DNA of 42,689 nt from the NCBI RefSeq assembly GCF_014879935.1, contig NZ_JACSRD010000091.1, positions 1 through 42,689 of the forward strand, given 5' to 3'. This stretch comes from Prosthecobacter sp. (GTDB taxonomy: Bacteria; Verrucomicrobiota; Verrucomicrobiia; Verrucomicrobiales; Verrucomicrobiaceae). Positions 8,700 to 16,830 of the stretch are shown here, one piece after another. A program made the translations under genes and the position numbers. Positions within the stretch are counted from its first letter, which is position 1; the number at the start of each line of letters is the position of its first letter. Under the pieces are notes generated by a model that did no database searches, was not told where the DNA came from, and saw nothing but the letters and a program-made list of their open reading frames with translations.

Positions 8700-10184
8700 T
8701 CAGCGGGGGCCGGGTGCGTTGATGTGCGCGGCGTCTTTCGGCAGGCCGGGATAATCACCGCGTGTCTGCTTCTTTTTGCCGATCGCTTTGCCGGTCTCGC
8801 GATCAAAGCCATCGGGCGTGAGGTTGTCCGGCGTGGCATCGCCTGTTTCGCTGGTCCATTGGTCGAGCAATGCGGCGATACGAGCCGTGGTTCCGGCATA
8901 CGCGGCATCCGTGGCCAGATTGTGAAGCTGGAGCGGATCGCCGGACGATTGATAAAGTTCCTCAACGGGCCGTGGCGCGAGGAAAACATCCGCTTGAGCC
9001 GGGGTGAGTTTTTTCGCGTCCCGCAGTGACTTGAGTGATTCGTGAGAGGGAGAGCGCACAGAGTCGGCGGGCCCCTGCCAGGCGAGGGCGGGGCGTTGGT
9101 TGCGGATGTAGAGCCATCCATCCGTGCGCACGCCACGACCGTGCGCCTCGTAGTCGTGCCAGTTGTGCTCGGAGAAGGCGTGATGACGCGTCACCGCCTG
9201 CGGATCTTTGAAAAGCGGCATGAAACTGACGCCTTGAAAGCTGGGCGGCGCCTTCACGCCCGCGGCCTCGAGAAAGGTCGGCGCGATGTCGATGGAACTG
9301 ACGAGACTGGCGGAGGACGATCCGGCTTTGGCGATTCCAGCAGGCCAATGGGCCACCAGCGCGGTTTTCATGCCGGAATCGTGCAGCCGTGTCTTCGCAC
9401 GCGGGAAGGGGCGGCCGTTGTCGGCGAGGATGACGATCAGCGTGTTGTCGAGGATGCCCTGCGCGGCCAGCGCATCCGCCACTTGGCCGACAAAGTGGTC
9501 GAAGCGTGTGATCTCGTTGTGATACGAGGCCAGATCGGCACGCGTGGCCGCGTCATCGGCGAGGAAGGGCGGCACGGTGATGTCCTGCGGGCGATGTTTC
9601 GGGCCATAACGGCCTTCATCCCACTCGTCGTCTGCCTCCCAGTTGCGATGCGCATCGAGCGAGGCGAACCAGAAGAAGAACGGCTTGTCCTTGGGCCGGT
9701 TGACGATCGTTTCGGCCCATTTCGACTCGCCACCGTGATTGTCGGGAGTGACACCCGGATCGATGAGGTCCCAGGTCTCAGCGCCGACACTGGTGCCGGC
9801 GCGTGTCATGTGGTTTTTGCCCACGATGGCGGTGTGGTAGCCATTTTCGCGCAACACGCCCGGCAGCCACGGCAGATGCGCGGCCACGGGCTGGTGCAGC
9901 TCCGCGGCGGGGCCGTTGTTGTGCGGATAGCGGCTGGTGATGATGCTGGAGCGGCTGGGGCTGCAACTGCTGGCCGTGAGATACGCCTCCGTGAACTTCA
10001 TGCCCCTGGCCGCCAGGGCATCGATGCGCGGCGTGCGGGCCGTTTTGCTGCCGTAGCAGCCGAAGTCGTCGAAACTGACGTCATCGGCGATGCACACGAT
10101 GAGATTCGGCCGCCCGGCGGAGAATGACGTAGCCGGATTGAAGGCAGAGAACAGCAACGTGGCGAGGAGGAGCAGTCGTGTCAT
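8700..10184 (-). CDS. Secreted S1-family sulfatase 6 (heparan N-sulfatase-like)
   Basis: 494 residues. Signal peptide MTRLLLLATLLFSAFNPATS is followed by RPNLIVCIADDVSFDDFGCYG. The formylglycine motif is C74-S-P-S-R78, and SSIITSRYPHNNGPAAELH is characteristic of the SGSH-like branch. ILADNGRPFPRAKT replaces the common SDNGG, also as in that branch. It probably removes N- or O-sulfate from glycosaminoglycan-like sugars. The C-terminal part contains GKKKQTRGDYPGLP, so basic residues are present but not terminal. A 36-nt repeat lies 20 bp upstream of the start, the same position as in sulfatase 7. Confidence 0.91.
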   Translation of the reverse strand: MTRLLLLATLLFSAFNPATSFSAGRPNLIVCIADDVSFDDFGCYGSKTARTPRIDALAARGMKFTEAYLTASSCSPSRSSIITSRYPHNNGPAAELHQPVAAHLPWLPGVLRENGYHTAIVGKNHMTRAGTSVGAETWDLIDPGVTPDNHGGESKWAETIVNRPKDKPFFFWFASLDAHRNWEADDEWDEGRYGPKHRPQDITVPPFLADDAATRADLASYHNEITRFDHFVGQVADALAAQGILDNTLIVILADNGRPFPRAKTRLHDSGMKTALVAHWPAGIAKAGSSSASLVSSIDIAPTFLEAAGVKAPPSFQGVSFMPLFKDPQAVTRHHAFSEHNWHDYEAHGRGVRTDGWLYIRNQRPALAWQGPADSVRSPSHESLKSLRDAKKLTPAQADVFLAPRPVEELYQSSGDPLQLHNLATDAAYAGTTARIAALLDQWTSETGDATPDNLTPDGFDRETGKAIGKKKQTRGDYPGLPKDAAHINAPGPR

Positions 10185-10204
10185 GGATGAGTTGGGACTG
10201 AGGT

Positions 10205-10240
10205 GATGACAGCAGAATGGGTGACAGCAGAATTGAGTTG
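10205..10240 (-). repeat. 36-nt repeat upstream of sulfatase 6 (copy 1)
   Basis: The sequence is one mismatch away from 11912-11947. Each copy contains TGACAGCAGAAT (or TGGCAGCAGAAT) twice, 14 bases apart. A further shared block, GGTGGTTCGGC, follows at 10259 in this copy. The copy sits 20 bp upstream of the sulfatase start, in the 112-bp gap between two sulfatase genes. Confidence 0.75.
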
Positions 10241-10296
10241 GAGGGGGGCGGATGATGAGGTGGTTCGGCAGTCACCGCCGGCTTGACGTCATGAGG

Positions 10297-11892
10297 TCAT
10301 TTCGTCTGGCTGTCCTGCGCCGCTTGAATGGCTTCGGAGACTGATTTCATGCCGCTGGGCTGGTAGGCATCCCAGGGGCCGTCGGCGCTGCCGGCGGGCC
10401 AGGTGGCGGGATCGGCGTAGAGGTCGTCGGTGTCCTGGTAGTGCTGCTTCAATCGCGCGAGTTCGCCTTTGAGCTCGGTGAACTTGGTGGCGATGGCCGG
10501 ATTCTGCGCATCGGCCTGTGAGAACAGCAGGTTGTGCTGCTCGTGCGGATCGGCGGTGAGGTCGAAGAGTTCATACGCGTCCTGCTTCCAGTAGTGGATG
10601 AGTTTGTGCGTGGCGGTGCGCACGCCGAGGTGAGCCCGGGTGTTGTGGTGACCGGGGTCGTGGTAGTAGCGATAGTACATCGACTTGCGCCAGTCCGGCG
10701 GCGACTCGCCACGCAGCAGCGCTGCGATGGAGCGGCCTTGCATGAAGTCTGGCACAGGCAGGCCGGCCAGATCGAGGAAGGTGGGCGCGAGGTCGATGTT
10801 GGCGACGAATTGGGAGGGCAGGCTGCCTTTCTTCACGCCGGGACCACGAACAAGCAGCGGCACATGCAGGCCGGGCTCATACATGAAGCGCTTGTCGTAA
10901 AGTCCGAGGTCGCCGAGATACCAGCCGTTGTCGGCGGAGTAGATGACGATGGTGTTTTCCGCCAGCCCGGCCTCATCGAGGTAATCGAGCACCTTGCCCA
11001 CGCCGTCATCCACGCCCTGCACGCAGGCGAGGTAGTCGCGCATGTATTTCTGATACTTCCACTTCACGAGATCCTGGCCCGTGAGCACCTTGCCATCGAT
11101 TTCCAGCTCCATGGGCTTTTCGTTCATCCACTTTTGCAAAGCGGGGCCTTTGAGATCGGCGGGCGGGGTGAGTTTCAAGTCACGGCGGGTCAGATCGCGG
11201 GCGACGGTCTGCTCATTCACCGGCAGCGCTGCGGGACGCGTGGCGTAGTCGTCCCACAGTGTTTCGGGTTCGGGGATGACCTTGTCCTTGAACATCTCGA
11301 TGTGTCGCGTGGCTGGCTCCCAGGCGCGATGCGGGGCTTTTTGGTGCAGCATGAGGAAGAACGGCTTGTCCTTCGGGCGCGTCTTCATCCACTCGATGCC
11401 CAGATCGGTGGTGATGTCGGTGCAGTGGCCTTCGATGGTGGTCTTTTTCTTTCCGGGGAGGAGGAACTGCGGGTTCCAATACGCACCCTGTCCAGGCAGC
11501 ACGATCCAGCGGTCGAAGCCGGTGGGATCGCTGCCGAGGTGCCACTTCCCGATCATGCCGGTGTGGTAGCCGCCTTGCTGCAGATGCTTCGCCACGTGAT
11601 CGCGGCTGCCGTCGAAGCGATTGAAGACGGGGACGCCATTTCGATGGGAATACTGGCCGGTGAGCAGGGTGGCGCGGCTGGGCGTGCAGATCGAATTGGT
11701 GACGAAGCTGTTGGTGAATCTCGCGCCTTCTTTCGCCAGCCGGTCGATGTTCGGCGTCTGATTCACCTTCGAGCCATAGGCGGAGATGGCGTGCTGCGCG
11801 TGGTCATCGGAGAAGATGAAGAGGATGTTGGGCTTCTCGGCAGCCGAGAGCATCGAGCCGAGGAGGGTGAGAATGAGCAGTGATCGCTTCAT
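10297..11892 (-). CDS. Secreted S1-family sulfatase 7 (N-acetylglucosamine-6-sulfatase-like)
   Basis: 531 residues from ATG 11892, giving the signal peptide MKRSLLILTLLGSMLSAAEK. The open frame continues 22 codons upstream, but that part is only the translation of the intergenic repeat, so it is excluded. Metal site FIFSDDHAQHAISAYG; formylglycine motif C69-T-P-S-R73 with ATLLTGQYSHRNGV; GKWHLGSDPTGFD; and YSADNGWYLGDLGLYDKR. The DNGWYLGDHGLxDKR-like block and the DDHAQHA start are typical of glucosamine-6-sulfatase/choline-sulfatase-like branches. The C-terminal tail is not lysine-rich. Substrate is inferred from family resemblance. Confidence 0.92.
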   Translation of the reverse strand: MKRSLLILTLLGSMLSAAEKPNILFIFSDDHAQHAISAYGSKVNQTPNIDRLAKEGARFTNSFVTNSICTPSRATLLTGQYSHRNGVPVFNRFDGSRDHVAKHLQQGGYHTGMIGKWHLGSDPTGFDRWIVLPGQGAYWNPQFLLPGKKKTTIEGHCTDITTDLGIEWMKTRPKDKPFFLMLHQKAPHRAWEPATRHIEMFKDKVIPEPETLWDDYATRPAALPVNEQTVARDLTRRDLKLTPPADLKGPALQKWMNEKPMELEIDGKVLTGQDLVKWKYQKYMRDYLACVQGVDDGVGKVLDYLDEAGLAENTIVIYSADNGWYLGDLGLYDKRFMYEPGLHVPLLVRGPGVKKGSLPSQFVANIDLAPTFLDLAGLPVPDFMQGRSIAALLRGESPPDWRKSMYYRYYHDPGHHNTRAHLGVRTATHKLIHYWKQDAYELFDLTADPHEQHNLLFSQADAQNPAIATKFTELKGELARLKQHYQDTDDLYADPATWPAGSADGPWDAYQPSGMKSVSEAIQAAQDSQTK

Positions 11893-11911
11893 GGGGGGAT
11901 TCGGGGAGTTG

Positions 11912-11947
11912 GATGGCAGCAGAATGGGTGACAGCAGAATTGAGTTG
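11912..11947 (-). repeat. 36-nt repeat upstream of sulfatase 7 (copy 2)
   Basis: Differs by one base from 10205-10240 and lies 19 bp upstream of the sulfatase 7 start. The shared GGTGGTTCGGC block follows at 11965. A partial inverted copy of the core (TTCTGCTGTCA) appears at 12074-12084, within the same 226-bp intergenic stretch (11893-12118). Confidence 0.75.
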
Positions 11948-12118
11948 AAGGAGATCAATCAATGGGTGGTTCGGCGGGTGAGTGACTTCACGATGTCATT
12001 GGGTCCTGGCTGGTTCGGGCACTCGGATTTTGGACTCAAAAGGCAGTTGGAGCATGGCCGTGGAGTGGATTGGTTCTGCTGTCATTTGCCTGGGATTGCC
12101 GGGCAGCGAGCGGGCAGT

Positions 12119-13543
12119 CTATTTCCTGGCCTTCTTGCCTCCCGTCTTCCATTGCGGCTCCCAGTCGGGGAGCGGGCTGCGGGCGGTTTTGAGGTAGTCG
12201 CCAATCTTGGCGGCGATGTCGGGATGTTGGCCGGCCACGTTGGTCTCCTCGGCGACGTCGTTCTGCTGGTCAAAGAGCTGCACTGGCGCATCCGGGCCGC
12301 CCATGCGGATGCCCTTCCAGCGGCCTTGATAAAGCGCGGCCTGCTTGAAGCCGCCTTCGTGGAATTCCCAGTAGAGAAACTCGTGCTTCTTCTGTGCATC
12401 CGTCTTTCCTGTGAGCACCGGCACGAGGCTGAGGCCGTCGGTGGCCTCCGGGGCGGGTGCGCCGGCCAGTTCGGCGGCTGTGGGCATGAAATCGGGGAAG
12501 TAGCCGACGTGATCGGACTCGCCCGGCTTCACCTTGCCCGGCCACCAGGCGATGAAGGGCACGCGGATGCCGCCGTCGGTGAGGCTGCGTTTGATGCCGG
12601 TGTAGGGACCGTTGGGATCGAAGCGCTCCAGGTTGTGCTTGCTCTCATTGTGCGGGCCGTTGTCGCTGCTGAAAATGACCAGCGTGTTCTCCGCGAGGCC
12701 GAGGGACTTGAGATGCTCCATCATGCGGCCGACGTAGCTGTCGAGGCGCGTGATCATCGCCGCCTGGCCTTTGTCCTGTTTCGGCCAGTCCTTGTCCGCG
12801 TAGGGGCCGTAGTCGGGCACATGGGCGCCATCGCCCAGCTCGCGGGCGCGTTCATTGTTCGCATGCGGGATGACCATGGCCCAGTAGAGGAAAAAGGGCC
12901 GGGTCTTGTTCTCGCTGACGAATTTCAGCGCATCATCGGCGAAGAGATCGTCCGCATAGTGGACCGCCTCCGTCGCGTAGCCTGCGCCATCCTCGCCCAC
13001 AGGCACGATGACGTTCGAGAGCGGCTCCTTTGTCTCATTGCGCCAGAGATAGTCCGGGAAGTGGTTGTGGGCGTGGTGCTGGCTCAGGTAGCCGTAGAAA
13101 TAGTCAAAGCCGTGCTTCCGTGGCAGGCCGCTTTCCGCCTCACCGACGTTTCCCAGGCCCCATTTGCCGATCAGCGCGGTCTGGTAGCCCGCTTTCTTCA
13201 AAACGTCCGCCACGGTCACATCGCCCGCCTTCAGCGCCTGGGCGGCCGGGTTGGTCTTGCCGGCGTTTCCGCGAATCCGTGTGTGTCCATGATGCAAACC
13301 GGTCATCAACACGCTGCGTGACGGTGCGCACACAGTCGCTCCCGCGTAGAAATGGGTGAATCGCAGGCCTTCCTTCGCCATGCGGTCGAGATTCGGCGTG
13401 GTGATGACTTTCTGGCCGTAACAGCCGAGATCGGCATAGCCCAGATCGTCGGCCATGATCCAGATCAGGTTCGGCTGAGCCGAAAAGGACGCCTGCGGAA
13501 GGACAAAGGCCGAAACGAGGAAGAAGAGACGAAAAAGCTTCAT
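12119..13543 (-). CDS. Secreted S1-family sulfatase 8 (arylsulfatase A-like)
   Basis: 474 residues from ATG 13543, which begins a signal peptide (MKLFRLFFLVSAFVLPQASF). The open frame upstream of it has no such feature. Motifs: MADDLGYADLGCYG, formylglycine motif C72-A-P-S-R76 with SVLMTGLHHGHTRIRGN, GKWGLGNVGEAESGLP, and FSSDNGPHNESKHN. The HHGHTRIRGN block and the DYFYGYLSQHHAHNHFP stretch are seen in arylsulfatase A-type enzymes common in Planctomycetota and Verrucomicrobiota. It ends in GGKKARK. It is first of the five minus-strand sulfatases and follows the TPR gene by 101 bp, so it may have its own promoter there, though none was recognised. Confidence 0.92.
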   Translation of the reverse strand: MKLFRLFFLVSAFVLPQASFSAQPNLIWIMADDLGYADLGCYGQKVITTPNLDRMAKEGLRFTHFYAGATVCAPSRSVLMTGLHHGHTRIRGNAGKTNPAAQALKAGDVTVADVLKKAGYQTALIGKWGLGNVGEAESGLPRKHGFDYFYGYLSQHHAHNHFPDYLWRNETKEPLSNVIVPVGEDGAGYATEAVHYADDLFADDALKFVSENKTRPFFLYWAMVIPHANNERARELGDGAHVPDYGPYADKDWPKQDKGQAAMITRLDSYVGRMMEHLKSLGLAENTLVIFSSDNGPHNESKHNLERFDPNGPYTGIKRSLTDGGIRVPFIAWWPGKVKPGESDHVGYFPDFMPTAAELAGAPAPEATDGLSLVPVLTGKTDAQKKHEFLYWEFHEGGFKQAALYQGRWKGIRMGGPDAPVQLFDQQNDVAEETNVAGQHPDIAAKIGDYLKTARSPLPDWEPQWKTGGKKARK

Positions 13544-13644
13544 GGAGCCGATGGGAACGGCCGCCAGATGCCCGCTTTTCGATTTTCTGCCGTCCACGTA
13601 GGCGCAGCCGCCAGACTGCGGCGGATCGGGAAGCTCGGCGCTGC

Positions 13645-15435
13645 TCACGCTTCCTTCACCTTCGCCCGCAGCTTCTCCACCAGCTCCCGGCTCACCTTTA
13701 CATCCTTCTGCCACGTCACATTTGTCGGATCAGTGGCCGCCAGACGTTCGTCGATACGCAGGCTCTGCTCCATCAGCTCCAGCGCCTCCGCCCAGCGCTC
13801 CTGCGGTTCATAGACCTTGGAGGCGATGAGCCAGCAGCTGTAGGAAAGGTCGCGCTGCCACCCGGCATTGGCGGGGTCGCTCTTGGCGAGGCGTTCGGCG
13901 ATGTCCTTGCTCTCGGAGAAGGAACGCAAGGCGCCGGCCAGATCACCCTGCACCACGGCGAGGTCGCCGAGTTTCTCCAACGAGACGGAGAGGTCGCGCT
14001 GCCAATGGGCATTGGCGGGGTCGCTCGGGGCGAGGCGTTCGCGGATGGTCTTGCTCTCGGAGAAGGAGCGCAAGGCCCCGGCCAGATCACCCTGCGCCAT
14101 GGCGAGGTCGCCGAGCTTGTTCAGCGAGACAGAGAGGTCGCGCTGCCACTGGGCATTGGCAGGATCGCTCTTGGCGAGGCGTTCGGCGATATCCTTGCTC
14201 TCGGAGAAGGAACGCAAGGCCCCGGTCAGATCGCCCTGCGCCACGGCGAGGTTGCCGAGTTTCTCCAGCGAGACGGAAAGGTCGCGCTGCCACCCGGCAT
14301 TGGTGTGGTCGCTCTGGGCGAGGCGTTCGCGGATGGTCTTGCTCTCGGAGAAGGAGCGCAAGGCCCCGGCCAGATCGCCCTGCGCCACGGCGAGGTCGCC
14401 GAGCTTGTTCAGCGAGACGGAAAGGTCGCGCTGCCACCCGGCATTGGTGTGGCCGCTCTTGGCGAGCCGTTCGCGGATGGTCTTGCTCTCGGAGAAGGAG
14501 CGCAAGGCACCGGCCAGATCGCCCTGCGCCACGGCGAGGTCGCCGAGTTTCTCCAACGAGACGGAGAGGTCGCGCTGCCACTCGGCATTGGCGGGGTCGC
14601 TCTGGGCGAGGCGTTCGGCGATGGCCTTGCTCTCGGAGAAGGAGCGCAAGGCCCCGACCAGATCGCCCTGCGCCACAGCGAGGTCGCCTTTCATGTCGAG
14701 CCAAAGGCTGCGATCACGATCCGTGGCAAAGATGGCACGATCCCCCACTTCCAGCAGGCTGGCCGCAGCCGTGACAGATCCTGTGTCCAAGGCATGCCGC
14801 ATGAGCGGGAACAGGAGCCGAGTGACGGCATCTGGGGACAGAGGCTGGCCTCCCGCCACCTCCTGAAGAAGGAGGGGATGAAGGGAGCGCCAGATAAGGG
14901 AAGGTGTGGCCTCTGCGTGATCGCTGCCCCACCGGGGCATGCTGATGCGGTCCAGCGTGCTGGCGGCAGGCAGCGAAGCCCGGGTGGGTGATTCAAACTT
15001 CGGCGAGCACCAGGAGACAAGGTCCTTGCCATGATGGAAGCAGGCAGGTGTCTGGGCATCGTCCAGCGTGAGAATGAGGGTGGCTGGGATGGCACCGAGA
15101 GCCTCGCGGCAGGCATTCATCTCCTTCCAGAAGGCGGCCTGGACCTCCGCGTCACTCAGCGCCTCCACATCGGGGTCAGGGCAGAGGAAGATGACCGGCT
15201 GGGAGTTCCGGGCATGCTCCCGGCAGCGCTCGACGAGCTGCCACGCCGAGGCACGCTCATCGCGGGCCAGGGGCCGGTAGCGTTCGATCACAATCGGGCG
15301 AGGACCTCGTATCTTCCTCCACAAGTTTTCAAACGCCTGGAAGGAATGGTAGCGCAGCAAGGCCAGACCGTTCCGATGTTGGTCGATAAAGTGCTCCAGC
15401 TCGTGCTGGAGGTCTTGCTCAGTGGATTCCGGCAT
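13645..15435 (-). CDS. Protein with N-terminal iSTAND-like region and six near-identical TPR-like repeats
   Basis: 596 residues. The first ~215 residues contain a Rossmann-like pattern (PIVIERYRPL, PVIFLCPDP, WKEMNACREAL, ATLILTLDD, DLVSWCSPKFE). It resembles the nucleotide-site-lacking STAND-like (iSTAND) regions described in bacterial conflict systems; this is inference. Six 48-residue helical repeats follow (GDLAVAQGDLAGALRSFSES, then K-x-I-x-E-R-L-A, then WQRDLSVSL-x-KL), and a seventh is diverged. Such repeats form a superhelical scaffold for protein binding. The start overlaps the NTPase gene by 17 bp, so the two are translationally coupled. No signal peptide or membrane segment is visible, so it is probably cytoplasmic. 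It may recognise a trigger or serve as adaptor for the NTPase. Confidence 0.8.
   Translation of the reverse strand: MPESTEQDLQHELEHFIDQHRNGLALLRYHSFQAFENLWRKIRGPRPIVIERYRPLARDERASAWQLVERCREHARNSQPVIFLCPDPDVEALSDAEVQAAFWKEMNACREALGAIPATLILTLDDAQTPACFHHGKDLVSWCSPKFESPTRASLPAASTLDRISMPRWGSDHAEATPSLIWRSLHPLLLQEVAGGQPLSPDAVTRLLFPLMRHALDTGSVTAAASLLEVGDRAIFATDRDRSLWLDMKGDLAVAQGDLVGALRSFSESKAIAERLAQSDPANAEWQRDLSVSLEKLGDLAVAQGDLAGALRSFSESKTIRERLAKSGHTNAGWQRDLSVSLNKLGDLAVAQGDLAGALRSFSESKTIRERLAQSDHTNAGWQRDLSVSLEKLGNLAVAQGDLTGALRSFSESKDIAERLAKSDPANAQWQRDLSVSLNKLGDLAMAQGDLAGALRSFSESKTIRERLAPSDPANAHWQRDLSVSLEKLGDLAVVQGDLAGALRSFSESKDIAERLAKSDPANAGWQRDLSYSCWLIASKVYEPQERWAEALELMEQSLRIDERLAATDPTNVTWQKDVKVSRELVEKLRAKVKEA
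13830..14690 (-). repeat. Six tandem 144-bp units within the TPR-like gene
   Basis: The units repeat every 144 bases (for example the motif reading CTTGTTCAGCGAGAC recurs 288 bases apart at about 14116 and 14404). Differences concentrate at a few codons (I-R versus I-A, E-K-L versus N-K-L, SDPANA versus SDHTNA or SGHTNA). Boundaries are approximate. Confidence 0.85.
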
Positions 15436-16774
15436 CGAGTCCCAGCTCCCTGAGATAGTCCTTGGCGAGAGGGTGAACGCCGAGCCAACGGTCTCCGTTG
15501 TATTCGATGAGAGCGCCGCTCATGAGCAGGTATTGCAGGTCCGGGTCGGGCTCTGTGGCCACCTCCCTGCCTGCGGCTTGGGCTCTGGCAATGTCTGCAA
15601 GGCGCTGCTGCAGGGGTTTTGGCGATTTTTTCTCCTCCGGCGGGTAGCCGATCTGGAGGCCGATGGTGGCTACCATGCGGTTGAGGGCGGCCTTGATGCT
15701 TTCCTTGTCGATGACTTTCGATTTCTGCACTGGCAGGAACTGGGCGCAGGATTGGATGGCGTCAAAGATGTCCCGCAGGACGCCTCCGGTGCGCTCGATG
15801 AGCAGTTCCATGGCATCCTTTGGCAGTACGTCCTCGGCCACGCGGCGGCGGATGATGGTGCGCAGGATGGTGCGGCCTTCCTCGCAGGGCTTGCCATGGC
15901 GGGTGTAGGTCTTGATCATCGGCAGGCCGATGGTGTGGTCGAAGTAGGACTTGATCGAGCTGGCCTCAGGCGAATGAAACGTGAAGACCGGCACGGTGTA
16001 GATCGCACGCACGGCGATGTCGCCGAGAAGGCGGCCATCATTTACGAAAATGTGCCGAGCATCAGCGAGTCCCAGCTTGTCGAGATCCTCAATGATGAGC
16101 AAGACCTTGGCGTTCGACTTTTCCGTCTTTGTCCGCCATGCCTGCTCCATGGATACCGCCAGGGCATTGACACTGGCCATGAGCTCGCCTTTGCGCTGGC
16201 GCACCTTGCTCACGGTGCTGGTGTCCGTGCGGGAACCGAACTTGAGGGCGCTGGTGAATTTGGCTGACAGGCCGATCAGCTTGTCAAGGAGGCTGCTGGA
16301 GGTGTTGATGCCCGCACCCACCTCCAGGTCCGAACTGCGGGTCTCATGCTGGGTGGAGGTGGTCTCGTTGAAGAACTCCACCACGGGTTCCAGGGCGGCT
16401 TCGCTCAAGGAAAGCCCATTGTCCCTCGACACCTCGATCATGCGGGTGCAAGCGGCGAGAAGGACATCCGCAGCCTGATTGCCGCTGACGGGGAGGTAGT
16501 CGCCTGCCACAAGGGTCACCGGCAGCCATTCAGGCCCCAATTCGGAGATGACTTTGTTCAACTCGGTGCTTTTGCCGCAGCCACGATGGCCGAACACAAG
16601 TATTCGCTGAGCCACGGGTTGCTCAAGGATGTTTCGGACGTTGATGCGGAAGCAAGTCAGATGGTCGCGAGCCTCCGACGTCTCCACCCAGAAATCAGCG
16701 ATCGCCCCATTAGTCAACGGGCGCGGCGAGCAATTGACGGTGGCCTCGGACAGAGTCTTGGCGGGGTGCGACAT
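15419..16774 (-). CDS. P-loop NTPase (STAND/AAA-like) partner of the TPR protein
   Basis: 451 residues from ATG 16774; a TTG start at 16810 is possible but adds little. Walker A is GHRGCGKST (62-70) and Walker B is VLLIIEDLDKL (about 224-234). A variable insert lies between them (about 130-210), and the C-terminal region has a winged-helix look (LMSGALIEYNGDRWLGVHPL). This order is typical of AAA/STAND-type signalling ATPases that oligomerise on activation. It is placed directly before and overlaps the TPR gene, and follows trpA by 56 bp. A defence or conflict role is inferred from the pairing of such NTPases with variable-repeat proteins; the family itself is not pinned down. Cytoplasmic. 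Confidence 0.78.
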   Translation of the reverse strand: MSHPAKTLSEATVNCSPRPLTNGAIADFWVETSEARDHLTCFRINVRNILEQPVAQRILVFGHRGCGKSTELNKVISELGPEWLPVTLVAGDYLPVSGNQAADVLLAACTRMIEVSRDNGLSLSEAALEPVVEFFNETTSTQHETRSSDLEVGAGINTSSSLLDKLIGLSAKFTSALKFGSRTDTSTVSKVRQRKGELMASVNALAVSMEQAWRTKTEKSNAKVLLIIEDLDKLGLADARHIFVNDGRLLGDIAVRAIYTVPVFTFHSPEASSIKSYFDHTIGLPMIKTYTRHGKPCEEGRTILRTIIRRRVAEDVLPKDAMELLIERTGGVLRDIFDAIQSCAQFLPVQKSKVIDKESIKAALNRMVATIGLQIGYPPEEKKSPKPLQQRLADIARAQAAGREVATEPDPDLQYLLMSGALIEYNGDRWLGVHPLAKDYLRELGLDAGIH

Positions 16775-16830
16775 GGAATCGGATGATACGACGCTGGTGC
16801 CTGCCCGCAACTGAGGACGTGACGGAGTGA

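Noticed and set aside
11786-13321. Long plus-strand open frame (511 codons) opposite two sulfatase genes
   Set aside because: High-GC antisense shadow. The sulfatase motifs, signal peptides and stops are all on the minus strand, and this frame has no family features.
13830-14690. Tandem 144-bp repeats as a CRISPR array
   Set aside because: The units are contiguous, in frame, and encode helical TPR-like repeats; there are no spacers.
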